DNA of 22,830 nt from JBHJHK01 sp050330975 (GCA_050330975.1 JBHJHK010000231.1:1-22830), one strand, 5' to 3'. Shown: positions 1-7,977, numbered from the stretch's first letter. Made by a program: numbers and translations. The notes: a model not told the origin generated them from the sequence alone.

Positions 1-13
1 AGACCCCACTGCC

Positions 14-1171
14 ATGGACCATACCCAAGCCGCCCACAACCAGGCCATCGCCTGGCTGGCCGATCAGCGCCCGGCGATGATCGACCTGTTGGAAATTTTG
101 GTAAATATCGACTCCGGCAGCCACCACAAAGTGGGGGTGGACGCCGTGGGCGCCGAGATCGAACGCTTTTTGGCCGGATTTGACATCCCCTGCCAGCGCA
201 TCCCCCACCCCCGCTACGGCGACGCCATGGAGGCCAACCTGGGACCCACCACCGGCGAATACGTCTTGTTGATGGGCCACCGGGACACGGTATTCCCCGT
301 GGGCACCGCCGCGGAACGCCCGTTTCGCATCGAGGGCAGCCGGGCCTTTGGCCCAGGGGTGGCGGATATGAAAGGCGGCCTGGTCATCAACAGCTTCGTC
401 ATGGCCGCCTTTGCCCGGGCAGGTGGCCCCCCCCTGCCCTTGCGGGCTTTGTACACCGGCGACGAGGAAATCGCCTCCCCCTCGTCCCGCCCCCTCATCG
501 AAACGGCGGCTAAAAACGCCCGGGCGGTCCTCAACGCCGAGCCGGGCCGGGTGTCGGGCAACGTGGTCACCCGCCGCAACGGCGCCGCTTTTATCACCGT
601 CGAAATCGAGGGCCGCGCCGCCCACGCCGGGGGACAACACGCCGAGGGCATCTCCGCCATCGAAGAGGCCGCCCGCAAGATCACCGCCCTCCACGGCCTC
701 ACCGACTACGCCAAGGGCATCACCGTCAACGTGGGCCTAGTCCAAGGGGGGGTGACGGTGAATACCGTGGCCCCCTTTGCCCGTCTGGACATCGACACCC
801 GCTTCCCCGATGAGACCACCATGGCCGAAAGCCTGGCCGCCATCGAAGCCATCGTGGCCCAGGCCTTCCTCCCCGGTACCCGATCCAGTGAGGTGGAGCG
901 GCGGATCTTTCTCCCCGTTCCTACCAACCCCGCCACCGAACAACTCCTTTGGATCTATCGAAGGGCAGCGGCCACCGTGGGCTTTGCCGTCGACGGCGAA
1001 TACGCCAAATCGTCCGCCGACTCGGGCTTTACCTACGCCGTCGGAACCCCCACCCTGTGTGCCACGGGCCCCGTGGGCCACAAAGCCCATACCCCCGACG
1101 AATACCTGGAGCTGGACACCATGGTGCCCCGCGCCCAAGCCCTGGCGCAAACCGTGGGCCTGCTGGCGTAA
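14..1171 (+). CDS. M20 family zinc metallopeptidase (glutamate carboxypeptidase-like)
   Basis: The 385-residue protein is a full-length M20 hydrolase of the carboxypeptidase G2 type. These enzymes cleave the terminal amino acid from peptides or acyl-amino acids with two zinc ions. The expected ligands are visible: His89 in GHRDTVFP, Asp118 in GVADMKGG, the Glu151-Glu152 pair in GDEEI, Glu176 in AEPGR, and His359 in KAHTPDEY. His204 in GRAAHAGG matches the dimerisation-domain histidine of the family. No signal peptide is seen, so it is probably cytoplasmic. The ATG at 14 fits the family's usual N-terminus, although the frame is open to the window edge. A deacetylase-like gene follows 86 bases downstream on the same strand and may be co-transcribed. 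The substrate cannot be told from sequence. Confidence 0.9.
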   Translation: MDHTQAAHNQAIAWLADQRPAMIDLLEILVNIDSGSHHKVGVDAVGAEIERFLAGFDIPCQRIPHPRYGDAMEANLGPTTGEYVLLMGHRDTVFPVGTAAERPFRIEGSRAFGPGVADMKGGLVINSFVMAAFARAGGPPLPLRALYTGDEEIASPSSRPLIETAAKNARAVLNAEPGRVSGNVVTRRNGAAFITVEIEGRAAHAGGQHAEGISAIEEAARKITALHGLTDYAKGITVNVGLVQGGVTVNTVAPFARLDIDTRFPDETTMAESLAAIEAIVAQAFLPGTRSSEVERRIFLPVPTNPATEQLLWIYRRAAATVGFAVDGEYAKSSADSGFTYAVGTPTLCATGPVGHKAHTPDEYLELDTMVPRAQALAQTVGLLA

Positions 1172-1257
1172 GGCTGAAACGCCGACCACCTGGCGTCCCC
1201 GCCGGCCAACAGCCACAATGGCTCCATCCCCCCAACGCCTCCAGCGGGAGAGTCCCC

Positions 1258-2190
1258 ATGGCGACCACCACTACCCTCTATCACCACCCCGTGTGCCGCG
1301 AACACGACACGGGCCCCGGCCACCCCGAATGCCCGCCGCGCCTGGACGCCATCCTCGAAGCCCTCGACGTCGCCGCATTCAACAGCCTCGCCCGGATCGA
1401 GGCCCCTGCCGCCGAGCGCCCCCAAATCCAGCGGGTCCACCCCACGGACCACATCGAGCGCGTTCAACGGGCCGTGCCCAGGGAGGGCCTGGCATTCATC
1501 GACGGCGATACCGTGGTCTCCCCCCGCTCCTTTGAGGCCGCCCTGCGGGCCGCCGGGGGGGTGTGCGCCGCCGTGGATGCGGTGATGGCGGGCACCACCC
1601 GCAACGCCTTCTGCGCCCTGCGCCCCCCGGGTCACCACGCCGAACCCAACCGAGCCATGGGCTTTTGCCTGTTCAACAGCGTCGCCACCGGCGCCGCCCA
1701 CGCCCGGGCGACCCACGGCCTCGGCAAGGTGGCCATCGTCGACTTCGACGTCCACCACGGCAACGGCACCCAGGCCATCTTCGAGCGCGATCCCTCCACG
1801 CTCTACATTTCCACCCACCAAATGCCCCTCTACCCCGGCACTGGCCACCCCGACGAACGGGGGGTGGGGAATATCCTCAACGTGGCCCTGCCCCCCCACG
1901 CCGGCTCCCCGGAAATCCGCCGAGCCTGGCAAGACAAGGTGGAACCCGCCCTGCGGGCCTTCGCCCCGGACTTTTTGTTCATCTCCGCCGGCTTCGATGC
2001 CCACTACAGCGATCCTCTGGCCTCCCTAGACCTCACCGAGGACGACTTCGCCTGGCTCACCGAAAAGCTCCTCAAGGTGGCTCGAGATTGCTGTGACCAC
2101 CGGCTGGTCTCCACCTTGGAGGGGGGCTATAACCTCGAGGCCCTGGGTCCCTGCTGCACCGCCCACGTGGGGGCTCTGCTGGCGGTGTGA
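1258..2190 (+). CDS. Histone deacetylase family protein (class II HDAC / acetylpolyamine amidohydrolase-like)
   Basis: A 310-residue arginase/deacetylase-fold protein. Conserved features are RPPGHH with the catalytic His126-His127, the metal ligands in VDFDVHHGNG (Asp164 and His166), Asp247 in SAGFDAH, and the TLEGGYN loop with Tyr291. The N-terminal H-x-PECPPR segment is typical of bacterial class II HDAC-like proteins. Family members remove acetyl groups from small amines, polyamines or proteins; the substrate here is unknown. The ATG at 1258 is preceded by a GGGAGAG ribosome-binding site. The frame is open further upstream, but that part overlaps the peptidase gene and is not protein-like. 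The protein is probably cytoplasmic, and the gene may be co-transcribed with the preceding M20 peptidase. Confidence 0.92.
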   Translation: MATTTTLYHHPVCREHDTGPGHPECPPRLDAILEALDVAAFNSLARIEAPAAERPQIQRVHPTDHIERVQRAVPREGLAFIDGDTVVSPRSFEAALRAAGGVCAAVDAVMAGTTRNAFCALRPPGHHAEPNRAMGFCLFNSVATGAAHARATHGLGKVAIVDFDVHHGNGTQAIFERDPSTLYISTHQMPLYPGTGHPDERGVGNILNVALPPHAGSPEIRRAWQDKVEPALRAFAPDFLFISAGFDAHYSDPLASLDLTEDDFAWLTEKLLKVARDCCDHRLVSTLEGGYNLEALGPCCTAHVGALLAV

Positions 2191-2545
2191 GGTGATCCAC
2201 CGCCTCGGTCTCGGCTGCGAGTTTCACCCCACCGGTCAATGCTAGACGCGTACAAAATCTAAACAAAAGAATGTACACAGTGTCTTACGGACGCAAAACC
2301 GCAGCGCAGCAACTGCAAATTAATTCGATACAACAACCATTCTTGCCCTTGCCGACTGGGCCAGCGGCCCTCCATGGGGACACCAAAAAAAAACTATTCA
2401 AAAGCGCGAACCCCTGAACAAACGTGTTCTTCAATGTCAAAGGTTGTGCGGCTCGACCACCACCGGTGGCAGCTTTAGACCGGTGGATCGAGCCTGCGGC
2501 CAAGAGACGGGTTTAACTGGTTACAACCGCCAACAGGTGATAAGC
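2191..2545 (+). promoter_or_regulatory. Intergenic leader/promoter region upstream of the rhodopsin gene
   Basis: These 355 bases hold no convincing gene. From about 2230 to 2450 the sequence is visibly richer in A and T than the flanking genes, including a run of nine or so A near 2386, as expected for a promoter region. I could not assign a clear -35/-10 pair. An inverted repeat lies at 2452-2492 and a ribosome-binding site AGGTGAT at 2535-2541, four bases before the rhodopsin ATG. A short open frame on the minus strand (2285-2503) has no recognisable features. Confidence 0.5.
2452..2492. repeat. Inverted repeat in the rhodopsin 5' region
   Basis: The arms are CACCGGT (2461-2467) and ACCGGTG (2479-2485) around an 11-base loop. 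An outer pair CTCGA/TCGAG (2452-2456 and 2488-2492) is separated from them by short unequal bulges. The inner left arm also lies inside the perfect palindrome CCACCGGTGG (2460-2469). There is no T-run, so it is not a terminator. It sits about 55 bases before the rhodopsin start and could be an operator or an mRNA hairpin. Confidence 0.45.
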
Positions 2546-3319
2546 ATGCCCACTTTGAGCGTTGAACAATACGGTATCATCTTCAATTTCTTGTCCTTTA
2601 CCATCGCCTCCATGAGCGCGGCGACGCTGTTTTTCTTCTTGTCGCGCGGCAACGTAGCGCCCACCTTGCGACCCGCTTTGACCTTGACCGGTCTCGTCAC
2701 CGCCATCGCTGCCTACCACTACGTGATGATCTCCTTGAGCTTTCAAGGAGCCTACGTCCTCGAGGGCGTCGCGGGCGAGGGCGGTGCTCAGTACGTAGCC
2801 TCGGGCAAGCCCTTTAACGACGCCTATCGCTACGTGGACTGGCTGTTGACGGTGCCCCTGTTGCTCATCGAGTTGTTGTTGGTCATGCGCCTGTCTCGCC
2901 AGGAGACCTGGAACAAGGGCTTTTTGCTGGGCGGCCTAGCGGCGCTGATGATCATCCTGGGCTACCCCGGTGAGGTTTCCGACAACCCCACCACCATCTT
3001 CTTGTTCTGGTTCCTGTCGATGATCCCCTTCTTGATCATCGTCTTCCAGCTTTTCACCGGCCTCACCGACGCCATCGAGCGCCAGCCTGCCGGCGTCAGG
3101 GAGCTCGTGGGCGCCGCCCGCTGGATTCTGGTCCTGTCCTGGTTCTTCTATCCCATCGTCTACCTGGCTCAGCTGGCTCCGGGCTTCAGCGGTCCCGACG
3201 TCGAGATCGCCCTGCAGATCGGCTATTCCATCGCCGACCTGGTGTCCAAGGCCGTGTTTGGCGTGGTCATCTACATGATCGCCATGCGCAAGACCGAAGC
3301 CGCCCAGAGCTCCATGTAA
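2546..3319 (+). CDS. Light-driven proton-pumping rhodopsin (xanthorhodopsin/proteorhodopsin type)
   Basis: A 257-residue seven-helix microbial rhodopsin of the inner membrane, which pumps protons out of the cell when its retinal absorbs light. Helix C reads RYVDWLLTVPLLLIEL: Arg95, the Schiff-base counterion Asp98, Thr102 and the proton donor Glu109, that is a DTE pump motif. Helix G carries the retinal-binding Lys235 with Asp231 four residues before. His58 matches the conserved helix-B histidine of proteorhodopsin. Leu106 is at the spectral-tuning position, where Leu predicts green absorption. The long B-C loop ending FNDAYRYVDW and the GYPGE segment resemble the xanthorhodopsin group. Trp155 appears to align with bacteriorhodopsin Trp138, where carotenoid-binding members have Gly, so an antenna is unlikely. 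The ATG at 2546 follows AGGTGAT at good spacing. No carotenoid or retinal synthesis genes lie in the window. Confidence 0.96.
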   Translation: MPTLSVEQYGIIFNFLSFTIASMSAATLFFFLSRGNVAPTLRPALTLTGLVTAIAAYHYVMISLSFQGAYVLEGVAGEGGAQYVASGKPFNDAYRYVDWLLTVPLLLIELLLVMRLSRQETWNKGFLLGGLAALMIILGYPGEVSDNPTTIFLFWFLSMIPFLIIVFQLFTGLTDAIERQPAGVRELVGAARWILVLSWFFYPIVYLAQLAPGFSGPDVEIALQIGYSIADLVSKAVFGVVIYMIAMRKTEAAQSSM

Positions 3320-3385
3320 GTACGACACGTCGGCGCGTGGCGACATCGTCTCACGACCTTCGACGAGCCACCAGCGCCCTTCATC

Positions 3386-3420
3386 ACCTCCTCCGATTCC
3401 CCGGGAATCGGGGGAGGTTT
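3386..3420 (+). terminator. Rho-independent terminator after the rhodopsin gene
   Basis: The arms 3386-3401 and 3403-3418 are complementary over 16 positions with a single G-T wobble, centred on GATTCCCCGGGAATC, and the right arm runs into TTT. The hairpin lies about 65 bases after the rhodopsin stop and separates it from hemY, so the rhodopsin gene is probably a single-gene transcript. Confidence 0.8.
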
Positions 3421-3550
3421 CCCGTTCTACCCTCGCCCTTGGCGTCGGCCGCCCCTGGTCGCCGACCTCAACGGCGAGGCTAGAACCCCAGCTCATGGGA
3501 TAAAAACCCGCCGTCGGTCAACCACTAAAGAGCAACAGGGCCCATCTTCT

Positions 3551-5326
3551 ATGAAACTATTTCTCCTCGTGTTGGGATTGGTCGTCATCGGTGCCGCTGG
3601 CAGTCTGTACCTCGCCAGCCAGGGCGCCACTGTGACGGTGCAGGTCTTCGATACCGCCCGGGAATTCCCCTTGCCCATCGCCATCATAGGACTGATCCTG
3701 CTCCTAGTGGCGCTGGTGTTGATCCTCAAGTTGCTGGCTGCCATGATGCGGGCCTTGAGTCCCCGGGGGAAGGCGACCCGACCCGGCGAAGGTCGGCGGC
3801 TCTCGCCGGCCAGCATTGCCGGCAATTTGTTGCTGTCCATCATCGTGGTGGCCATCGGCGGCCTGGCCGCCGTCTGGGTGATCGACAACGACACCACGTT
3901 GACCCTCGCCACTCCCAACCAAACGGTGGAGTTGTCCTTTGCCCTGGCGGTGGTGTTGCTGCTGGCGGCGGGCCTGGTGACACTTTGGGTGGTGAACTTC
4001 CTCGCCTGGCTCATCGCCCTGCCCGGCCTGCGCTCCAAGGCTCAGCTCACCCGCCTCCAGCGCCAGGGACAAGGGCTGTTAGTGGAGGGGTTTCTGGCGG
4101 TGGCCAACGGCGACGGGGAGCGGGCCAAGGCGTTGAGCCAACGGATTTCCAAGCTGGCGCCCGCCTCTCCGGCCACCCTGCTGCTGGCGGCCCAGGCAGC
4201 GGAGCTCAACGACGATGCCAACGCCCTCCAGCGCCACAGCCACGCCATGGTCAACCATCCGGAGAGCGAGGTGGTGGGTCTGAGGTTTTTGATGCAACAA
4301 GCCCGTCGGGGGGGCAATCCCCAGTTGGCGGCCTCCTACGCCGAGCGCATCCAACAACGCCAGCCCAAGAATGGCTCCCTAGCGGCACTTTTGGTCCAAC
4401 TCTACCTGGAAGCCGGCGCCTGGAAGAGGGCCAGGGCGGCCATTCGCCAGGCCCAGGAGCTCAAGGCCCTGGCGGCTAGCGCCGCCGAGCGGCAGATGAT
4501 GGCCGCCTACCTGGCCGAGGCCAATGACCTCCACCGCCAGGGGCGCAGCAAAGACGCCCTGCCCCTGGCCCGGGAAGCCCAGCGCCGCGAGCCCAACTCG
4601 GTGGCCGCCGTCCAACTGCTGGCGGACATCGAACAAAAGCGGGGCAACACCCACAGCGCCGAGGCGTTGCTCCGCAAGACCTGGGCCCGCAACCCCCATC
4701 CGGTCCTGGCCCAGCAGTATTTGCAGTTCCAGGCCAATCGCGACCCCCAGAGCTTGCTCGCCAGCGTCGAGCGGCTGGTCAAGGGCAATCCCCGCCACCC
4801 CGAAAGCGCCGTGCTCCTGGCCCGGGCAGCCCTCGATGCCGGCCAACCCGGGCGGGCCCGCAAGGCCCTCCAGGGGGCCCTACGGGCCGGTGGTGCCCCC
4901 AGAACCGACCTCAATCGACTGATGCTGGAGGTGGAGCGGGCCGATTCGAGTGCCCCCAAGACCCTGGAGTACTGGGTCCAGCGCACCTTGGAGGCCGCCA
5001 CCGAAGTGGCGGGCGACGGGGACACCGACGGCCAAGACCAGTGGGCCGCCCTGTCGTCGCCCCCCGAGAAACCGCGCCAGGCCCTGTTGCCCGTGGCGGC
5101 CAGCACCGCCACGTCCCTGGCGGTCTTGGAGGGGCGCGCCGGGGCCCGTTCCCCCGAACATGGCCCTGGGACCCAGGGAAACACCAACCTGTGGCAGCGG
5201 ATGACGGGTAAGCGTTCCACCCCCAGCACCGCCCCGACCACCGGCCGTCCGGGCCTGATGGGGCGCCTCAGCGGCACCCCCCGGGGCGCGCGGGTGCGCA
5301 CCGGAGAGCTATTGCCCTCCAAATAA
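3551..5326 (+). CDS. hemY: HemY-like membrane-anchored TPR protein with duplicated membrane module
   Basis: A 591-residue inner-membrane protein. Residues 1-66 hold two hydrophobic helices (about 1-22 and 42-66) around a short periplasmic loop, the usual HemY N-terminal arrangement. Residues 91-157 repeat this layout with two more helices (about 91-110 and 130-154). Residues 165-460 are helical TPR-like repeats, for example the segments around 330-365 and 400-450. The last 120 residues are rich in Pro, Gly, Ser and Thr and look disordered. HemY proteins are conserved near heme-synthesis genes in gammaproteobacteria but their biochemical role is not settled. Here the gene stands alone, not beside hemC, hemD or hemX, and is longer than the roughly 400-residue enterobacterial form. 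The family call is firmer than any function. Confidence 0.75.
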   Translation: MKLFLLVLGLVVIGAAGSLYLASQGATVTVQVFDTAREFPLPIAIIGLILLLVALVLILKLLAAMMRALSPRGKATRPGEGRRLSPASIAGNLLLSIIVVAIGGLAAVWVIDNDTTLTLATPNQTVELSFALAVVLLLAAGLVTLWVVNFLAWLIALPGLRSKAQLTRLQRQGQGLLVEGFLAVANGDGERAKALSQRISKLAPASPATLLLAAQAAELNDDANALQRHSHAMVNHPESEVVGLRFLMQQARRGGNPQLAASYAERIQQRQPKNGSLAALLVQLYLEAGAWKRARAAIRQAQELKALAASAAERQMMAAYLAEANDLHRQGRSKDALPLAREAQRREPNSVAAVQLLADIEQKRGNTHSAEALLRKTWARNPHPVLAQQYLQFQANRDPQSLLASVERLVKGNPRHPESAVLLARAALDAGQPGRARKALQGALRAGGAPRTDLNRLMLEVERADSSAPKTLEYWVQRTLEAATEVAGDGDTDGQDQWAALSSPPEKPRQALLPVAASTATSLAVLEGRAGARSPEHGPGTQGNTNLWQRMTGKRSTPSTAPTTGRPGLMGRLSGTPRGARVRTGELLPSK

Positions 5327-5381
5327 CCCGCCTCCGACGACGGTGTCACCCCCGGGCCCATCGCCCCGCGCAGCCGAGTCC

Positions 5382-6356
5382 TCAGGGCAACAGCACCGTG
5401 GAGCCGGTGGTCTTGCGGGCCTCCAAATCCCCGTGGGCACGGCGCACATCGGCCAGGGGATAGGTCTGGCGGACCTCCACTTTGACCGCCCCCTGGGTCA
5501 CCACGGCAAACAACGCCTCGGCGCTGGCCAGCAAGTCTTCCCGCTGGGCGTTGTAGGTCATGAGGGTGGGGCGGGTGAAAAACAGCGACCCCTTGGCCGA
5601 CAACAGCTGGGGATCGATGGGGGGAATGGCCCCCGAGGCGTTGCCAAAGCTCACCAGCAGGCCCCGGGGTTGGAGGCAATCCAACGACCCCTGGAAGGTA
5701 TCCTTGCCCACGGAGTCGTAGACTACGGGCACACCGCGGCCATCGGTGAGCTCCTTCACCCGGGCGACAAAGTCCTCCCGGCGGTAGTTAATGGTGTGGT
5801 CACAACCGTGGGCTCGGGCCAGTTCGGCCTTTTCGTCGCTGCCCACGGTGCCGATGATTCGCACCCCCAGGTGCTTGGCCCACTGGCAGGCGATCAACCC
5901 CACCCCCCCGGCGGCGGCGTGGAACAAGATGGTCTCCCCGGCTTGGACGGGGTAGGTGCGACGCAGCAAATACTCCACGGTCATACCCTGGAGCATCATG
6001 GCGGCGGCGGTGTGGTCGTCGATCTCATCGGGGAGCCGCACCGCCTGGGCGGCGGGCATCAGCCGCTCGGTGGCATAGGCGCCGATGGGGGGTCCGGCGT
6101 AGGCGATGCGCTGACCCACCTGGAAGTCCGTTACCCCCTCCCCTAGGGCCTCGATCACCCCCGCCCCTTCGAGCCCCAACCCCGAGGGCAACGGCAGGGG
6201 GTAGAGGCCGCTGCGATGGTAGACGTCGATGTAGTTCAGCCCCACGGCGGCATGGCGGACCCGAATCTCCCCAGGGCCCGGCTCCCCCACCTCGAGGTCT
6301 CGATAGTCCATCACCTCCGGTCCGCCGGTGCGCGCGATGCGAATGGCCTTGGCCAT
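5382..6356 (-). CDS. qor: NADPH:quinone oxidoreductase, zinc-free medium-chain reductase family
   Basis: A 324-residue cytoplasmic enzyme matching the usual length of Qor/zeta-crystallin proteins, which reduce quinones with NADPH. The N-terminal GroES-like domain contains NYIDVYHRSGLY (41-52) and the GLEGAG segment. The Rossmann domain has the nucleotide-binding AAAGGVG at 147-153. The catalytic zinc cysteines of alcohol dehydrogenases are absent, as expected. The ATG at 6356 is preceded by AGGAG eight bases upstream. The gene is divergent from moaD across about 100 bases and convergent with hemY across 55 bases. Confidence 0.93.
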   Translation of the reverse strand: MAKAIRIARTGGPEVMDYRDLEVGEPGPGEIRVRHAAVGLNYIDVYHRSGLYPLPLPSGLGLEGAGVIEALGEGVTDFQVGQRIAYAGPPIGAYATERLMPAAQAVRLPDEIDDHTAAAMMLQGMTVEYLLRRTYPVQAGETILFHAAAGGVGLIACQWAKHLGVRIIGTVGSDEKAELARAHGCDHTINYRREDFVARVKELTDGRGVPVVYDSVGKDTFQGSLDCLQPRGLLVSFGNASGAIPPIDPQLLSAKGSLFFTRPTLMTYNAQREDLLASAEALFAVVTQGAVKVEVRQTYPLADVRRAHGDLEARKTTGSTVLLP

Positions 6357-6457
6357 GGTGTTTTCTCCTGGTGGATTGGTGGTAGATTGTCGACCTTAAG
6401 GAATGTACCCAAACCTCTGAGCATAGCATTGTCATTGCCCCCCAGGAGTGAGCGCCC

Positions 6458-6697
6458 ATGGCGGTACGCGTTCGATTTCTCGCCGGCCTCGGTCAGCGCC
6501 TAGGCCGCAGCGAAGCCCACCTCGACCTCGACTTCGAGGAGGCCACCACCATCCAAGCCCTTTGGCAACGGCTGTGTCCCGACACCCCCATGCCTCCCAA
6601 CACCCTCACCGCCGTCAACTTCGAATACCGCGAGCTGGACCATCCAGTGACCGATGGCGACGAGGTGGCGTTCTTCCCACCGGTGACGGGAGGTTAA
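6458..6697 (+). CDS. moaD: Molybdopterin synthase small subunit MoaD
   Basis: A 79-residue ubiquitin-like sulfur carrier. It ends in the diagnostic Gly-Gly, which is thiocarboxylated and donates sulfur to precursor Z (cyclic pyranopterin monophosphate) in molybdenum-cofactor synthesis. The DGDEVAFFPPVTGG tail is typical. The ATG at 6458 follows CAGGAG. moaE begins one base after the stop, so the two synthase subunits are made from one transcript. moaA, moaB and moaC are not in the window. Confidence 0.95.
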   Translation: MAVRVRFLAGLGQRLGRSEAHLDLDFEEATTIQALWQRLCPDTPMPPNTLTAVNFEYRELDHPVTDGDEVAFFPPVTGG

Positions 6698-6698
6698 A

Positions 6699-7136
6699 AT
6701 GGCGGTATCCCTGACCGACGGTCCCTTTGACCCCTACGCCGCCCTGGCGGAATACCAAGGGCAACGCTTTCCCCATGGGGGTACCTTTGGGGCCACGGCG
6801 AGCTTTGTGGGCACCATGCGGGACTTCAACGACGGCAGTTCCGTGTCCCACCTGGTGCTGGAACACTACCCGGGCATGACCGAACGCCACCTGGAGCGGA
6901 TCGTCGCTGATGCCGCGGCGCGCTTTGGTCTGTTGGAAGCGTTGGTGATCCACCGGGTGGGGGCCATCTCCCCGGGGGAGGCCATCGTGTTGGTGGCGAC
7001 GTGGTCGGCCCACCGGGCGGCGGCCTTCGACGCCTGCCGGGCCATCATGGAGGACCTCAAGGCCAAAGCGCCCTTTTGGAAACGGGAGACCCGTCCCGAC
7101 GGCGAGCGCTGGGTGGAGCACAACACTCCGGGCTAA
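6699..7136 (+). CDS. moaE: Molybdopterin synthase catalytic subunit MoaE
   Basis: A 145-residue protein that dimerises and binds the C-termini of two MoaD subunits to convert the pyranopterin precursor to molybdopterin. The catalytic segment LKAKAPFWKRE (120-130) has the two key lysines (Lys121/123 region and Lys128). FVGTMRDFN (36-44) and the HRVG turn (85-88) are also family hallmarks. It starts one base after the moaD stop. Its ribosome-binding site GGAGG is formed by the codons for MoaD's terminal Gly-Gly. It is convergent with mutM, with 9 bases between the stops. Confidence 0.95.
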   Translation: MAVSLTDGPFDPYAALAEYQGQRFPHGGTFGATASFVGTMRDFNDGSSVSHLVLEHYPGMTERHLERIVADAAARFGLLEALVIHRVGAISPGEAIVLVATWSAHRAAAFDACRAIMEDLKAKAPFWKRETRPDGERWVEHNTPG

Positions 7137-7145
7137 ATCCCGCCC

Positions 7146-7961
7146 CTACCCCTGGCAACCCGGGCAGTGGTAGGTGGCCCGCTGGCCCAGCCGGCTGGCG
7201 ACGATCACCCCGCCGCAGCGGCGACAGGGTTCTCCCCCCCGGCCGTAGACCGCCAGCTGTTGTTGGAAATACCCCGGGCGGCCCTGGCCGTCGACAAAAT
7301 CCCGCCGGGTGGTGCCCCCGGCGGCGATGGCGCGGGTCAACACCCGTTGGATGGCCGCCACCAGGGGGGGAAAGCGCTCCGGGGCAACGCTGCCCGCCAT
7401 CCTGTGGGGGTCGATGGCGGCGGCGAACAACGCCTCGTTGGCGTAGATATTCCCCACCCCCACCACCACCCGCTGGTCCATGATCAGCGTCTTGATGGCT
7501 GTGCGCTTGAGCCTAGCCCGCCGACTCAAGTAGGCGGCGTCGAAGGTCGGCGCCAGGGGTTCGGGACCCAAATGGCGGAGCAAGGGATGTTCAGCGGGGT
7601 CATGGGGGGTCCACAGCCAAGCCCCAAAGCGGCGGGGGTCGGTGTAGCGCAGTCCCACCCCACCCTCCAAAGCTAGCTCCAGGTGGTCGTGTTTGGCGAC
7701 GGGACGGGGCTCGGTGAGGATCGCCAAACTGCCCGACATCCCCAGGTGGATCAGGGCCCAGCCCCGGCGGGTTTGCAACAGCAGATACTTGGCGCGGCGC
7801 TCGAGACCCAGCACGGTCTGGCCCACCAACGCCGTCTCGAGCTCGGCCGCCACCGGCCAGCGCAGACGCCGTTCCCGCACGGTCACCGCCGCCACCGTGC
7901 GCCCCACCAGATGGGGGACCAGACCCAGCCGCGTGGTTTCCACTTCGGGCAGTTCCGGCAC
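7146..7961 (-). CDS. mutM: Formamidopyrimidine-DNA glycosylase (Fpg/MutM)
   Basis: A 271-residue bifunctional DNA glycosylase/AP lyase that removes 8-oxoguanine and ring-opened purines. It begins MPELPEVETT, so the processed protein has the catalytic N-terminal proline followed by Glu. Lys58 lies in RAKYLLL. GVGNIYANEALF is the helix-two-turn-helix region. The C-terminal zinc finger is C-x2-C-x16-C-x2-C (EPCRRCGG to YHCPGC). The start codon is GTG, fixed by the requirement for Pro after Met. It begins 16 bases after the GldG-like gene and is probably the last gene of the ABC operon. Confidence 0.97.
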   Translation of the reverse strand: MPELPEVETTRLGLVPHLVGRTVAAVTVRERRLRWPVAAELETALVGQTVLGLERRAKYLLLQTRRGWALIHLGMSGSLAILTEPRPVAKHDHLELALEGGVGLRYTDPRRFGAWLWTPHDPAEHPLLRHLGPEPLAPTFDAAYLSRRARLKRTAIKTLIMDQRVVVGVGNIYANEALFAAAIDPHRMAGSVAPERFPPLVAAIQRVLTRAIAAGGTTRRDFVDGQGRPGYFQQQLAVYGRGGEPCRRCGGVIVASRLGQRATYHCPGCQG

Positions 7962-7977
7962 GGGAAACGGACTTCCC

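Noticed and set aside
949..1257. Upstream extension of the deacetylase frame
   Set aside because: It overlaps the end of the M20 peptidase in another frame and is Arg/Pro-rich. A ribosome-binding site and family N-terminus support the ATG at 1258.
1033..2004. Long minus-strand open frame opposite the deacetylase
   Set aside because: High-GC shadow frame: Gly/Val-rich with no domain, and the deacetylase on the other strand has intact catalytic motifs.
2249..2277. TGTACA (2272-2277) and a GTACA-like site 23 bases upstream as a light-regulator (LitR/CarH-type) operator
   Set aside because: Only one full copy is present, no regulator gene is nearby, and I cannot support the match to a defined consensus.
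2285..2503. 72-codon minus-strand frame in the rhodopsin leader
   Set aside because: No recognisable domain, no good ribosome-binding site, and it lies across the probable promoter region.
4507..5679. 390-codon minus-strand frame opposite hemY and part of the quinone reductase
   Set aside because: It spans two real genes and is Arg/Pro/Trp-rich as expected of a shadow frame.
5343..6146. 267-codon plus-strand frame opposite the quinone reductase
   Set aside because: Gly/His/Gln-rich antisense composition, no motifs; the quinone reductase is unambiguous.
7137..7145. Missing terminators between the convergent pairs moaE/mutM and the 157-residue gene/mgtE (both 9-base gaps)
   Set aside because: Tight convergent pairs are common in compact genomes; nothing in the gaps supports a special mechanism.
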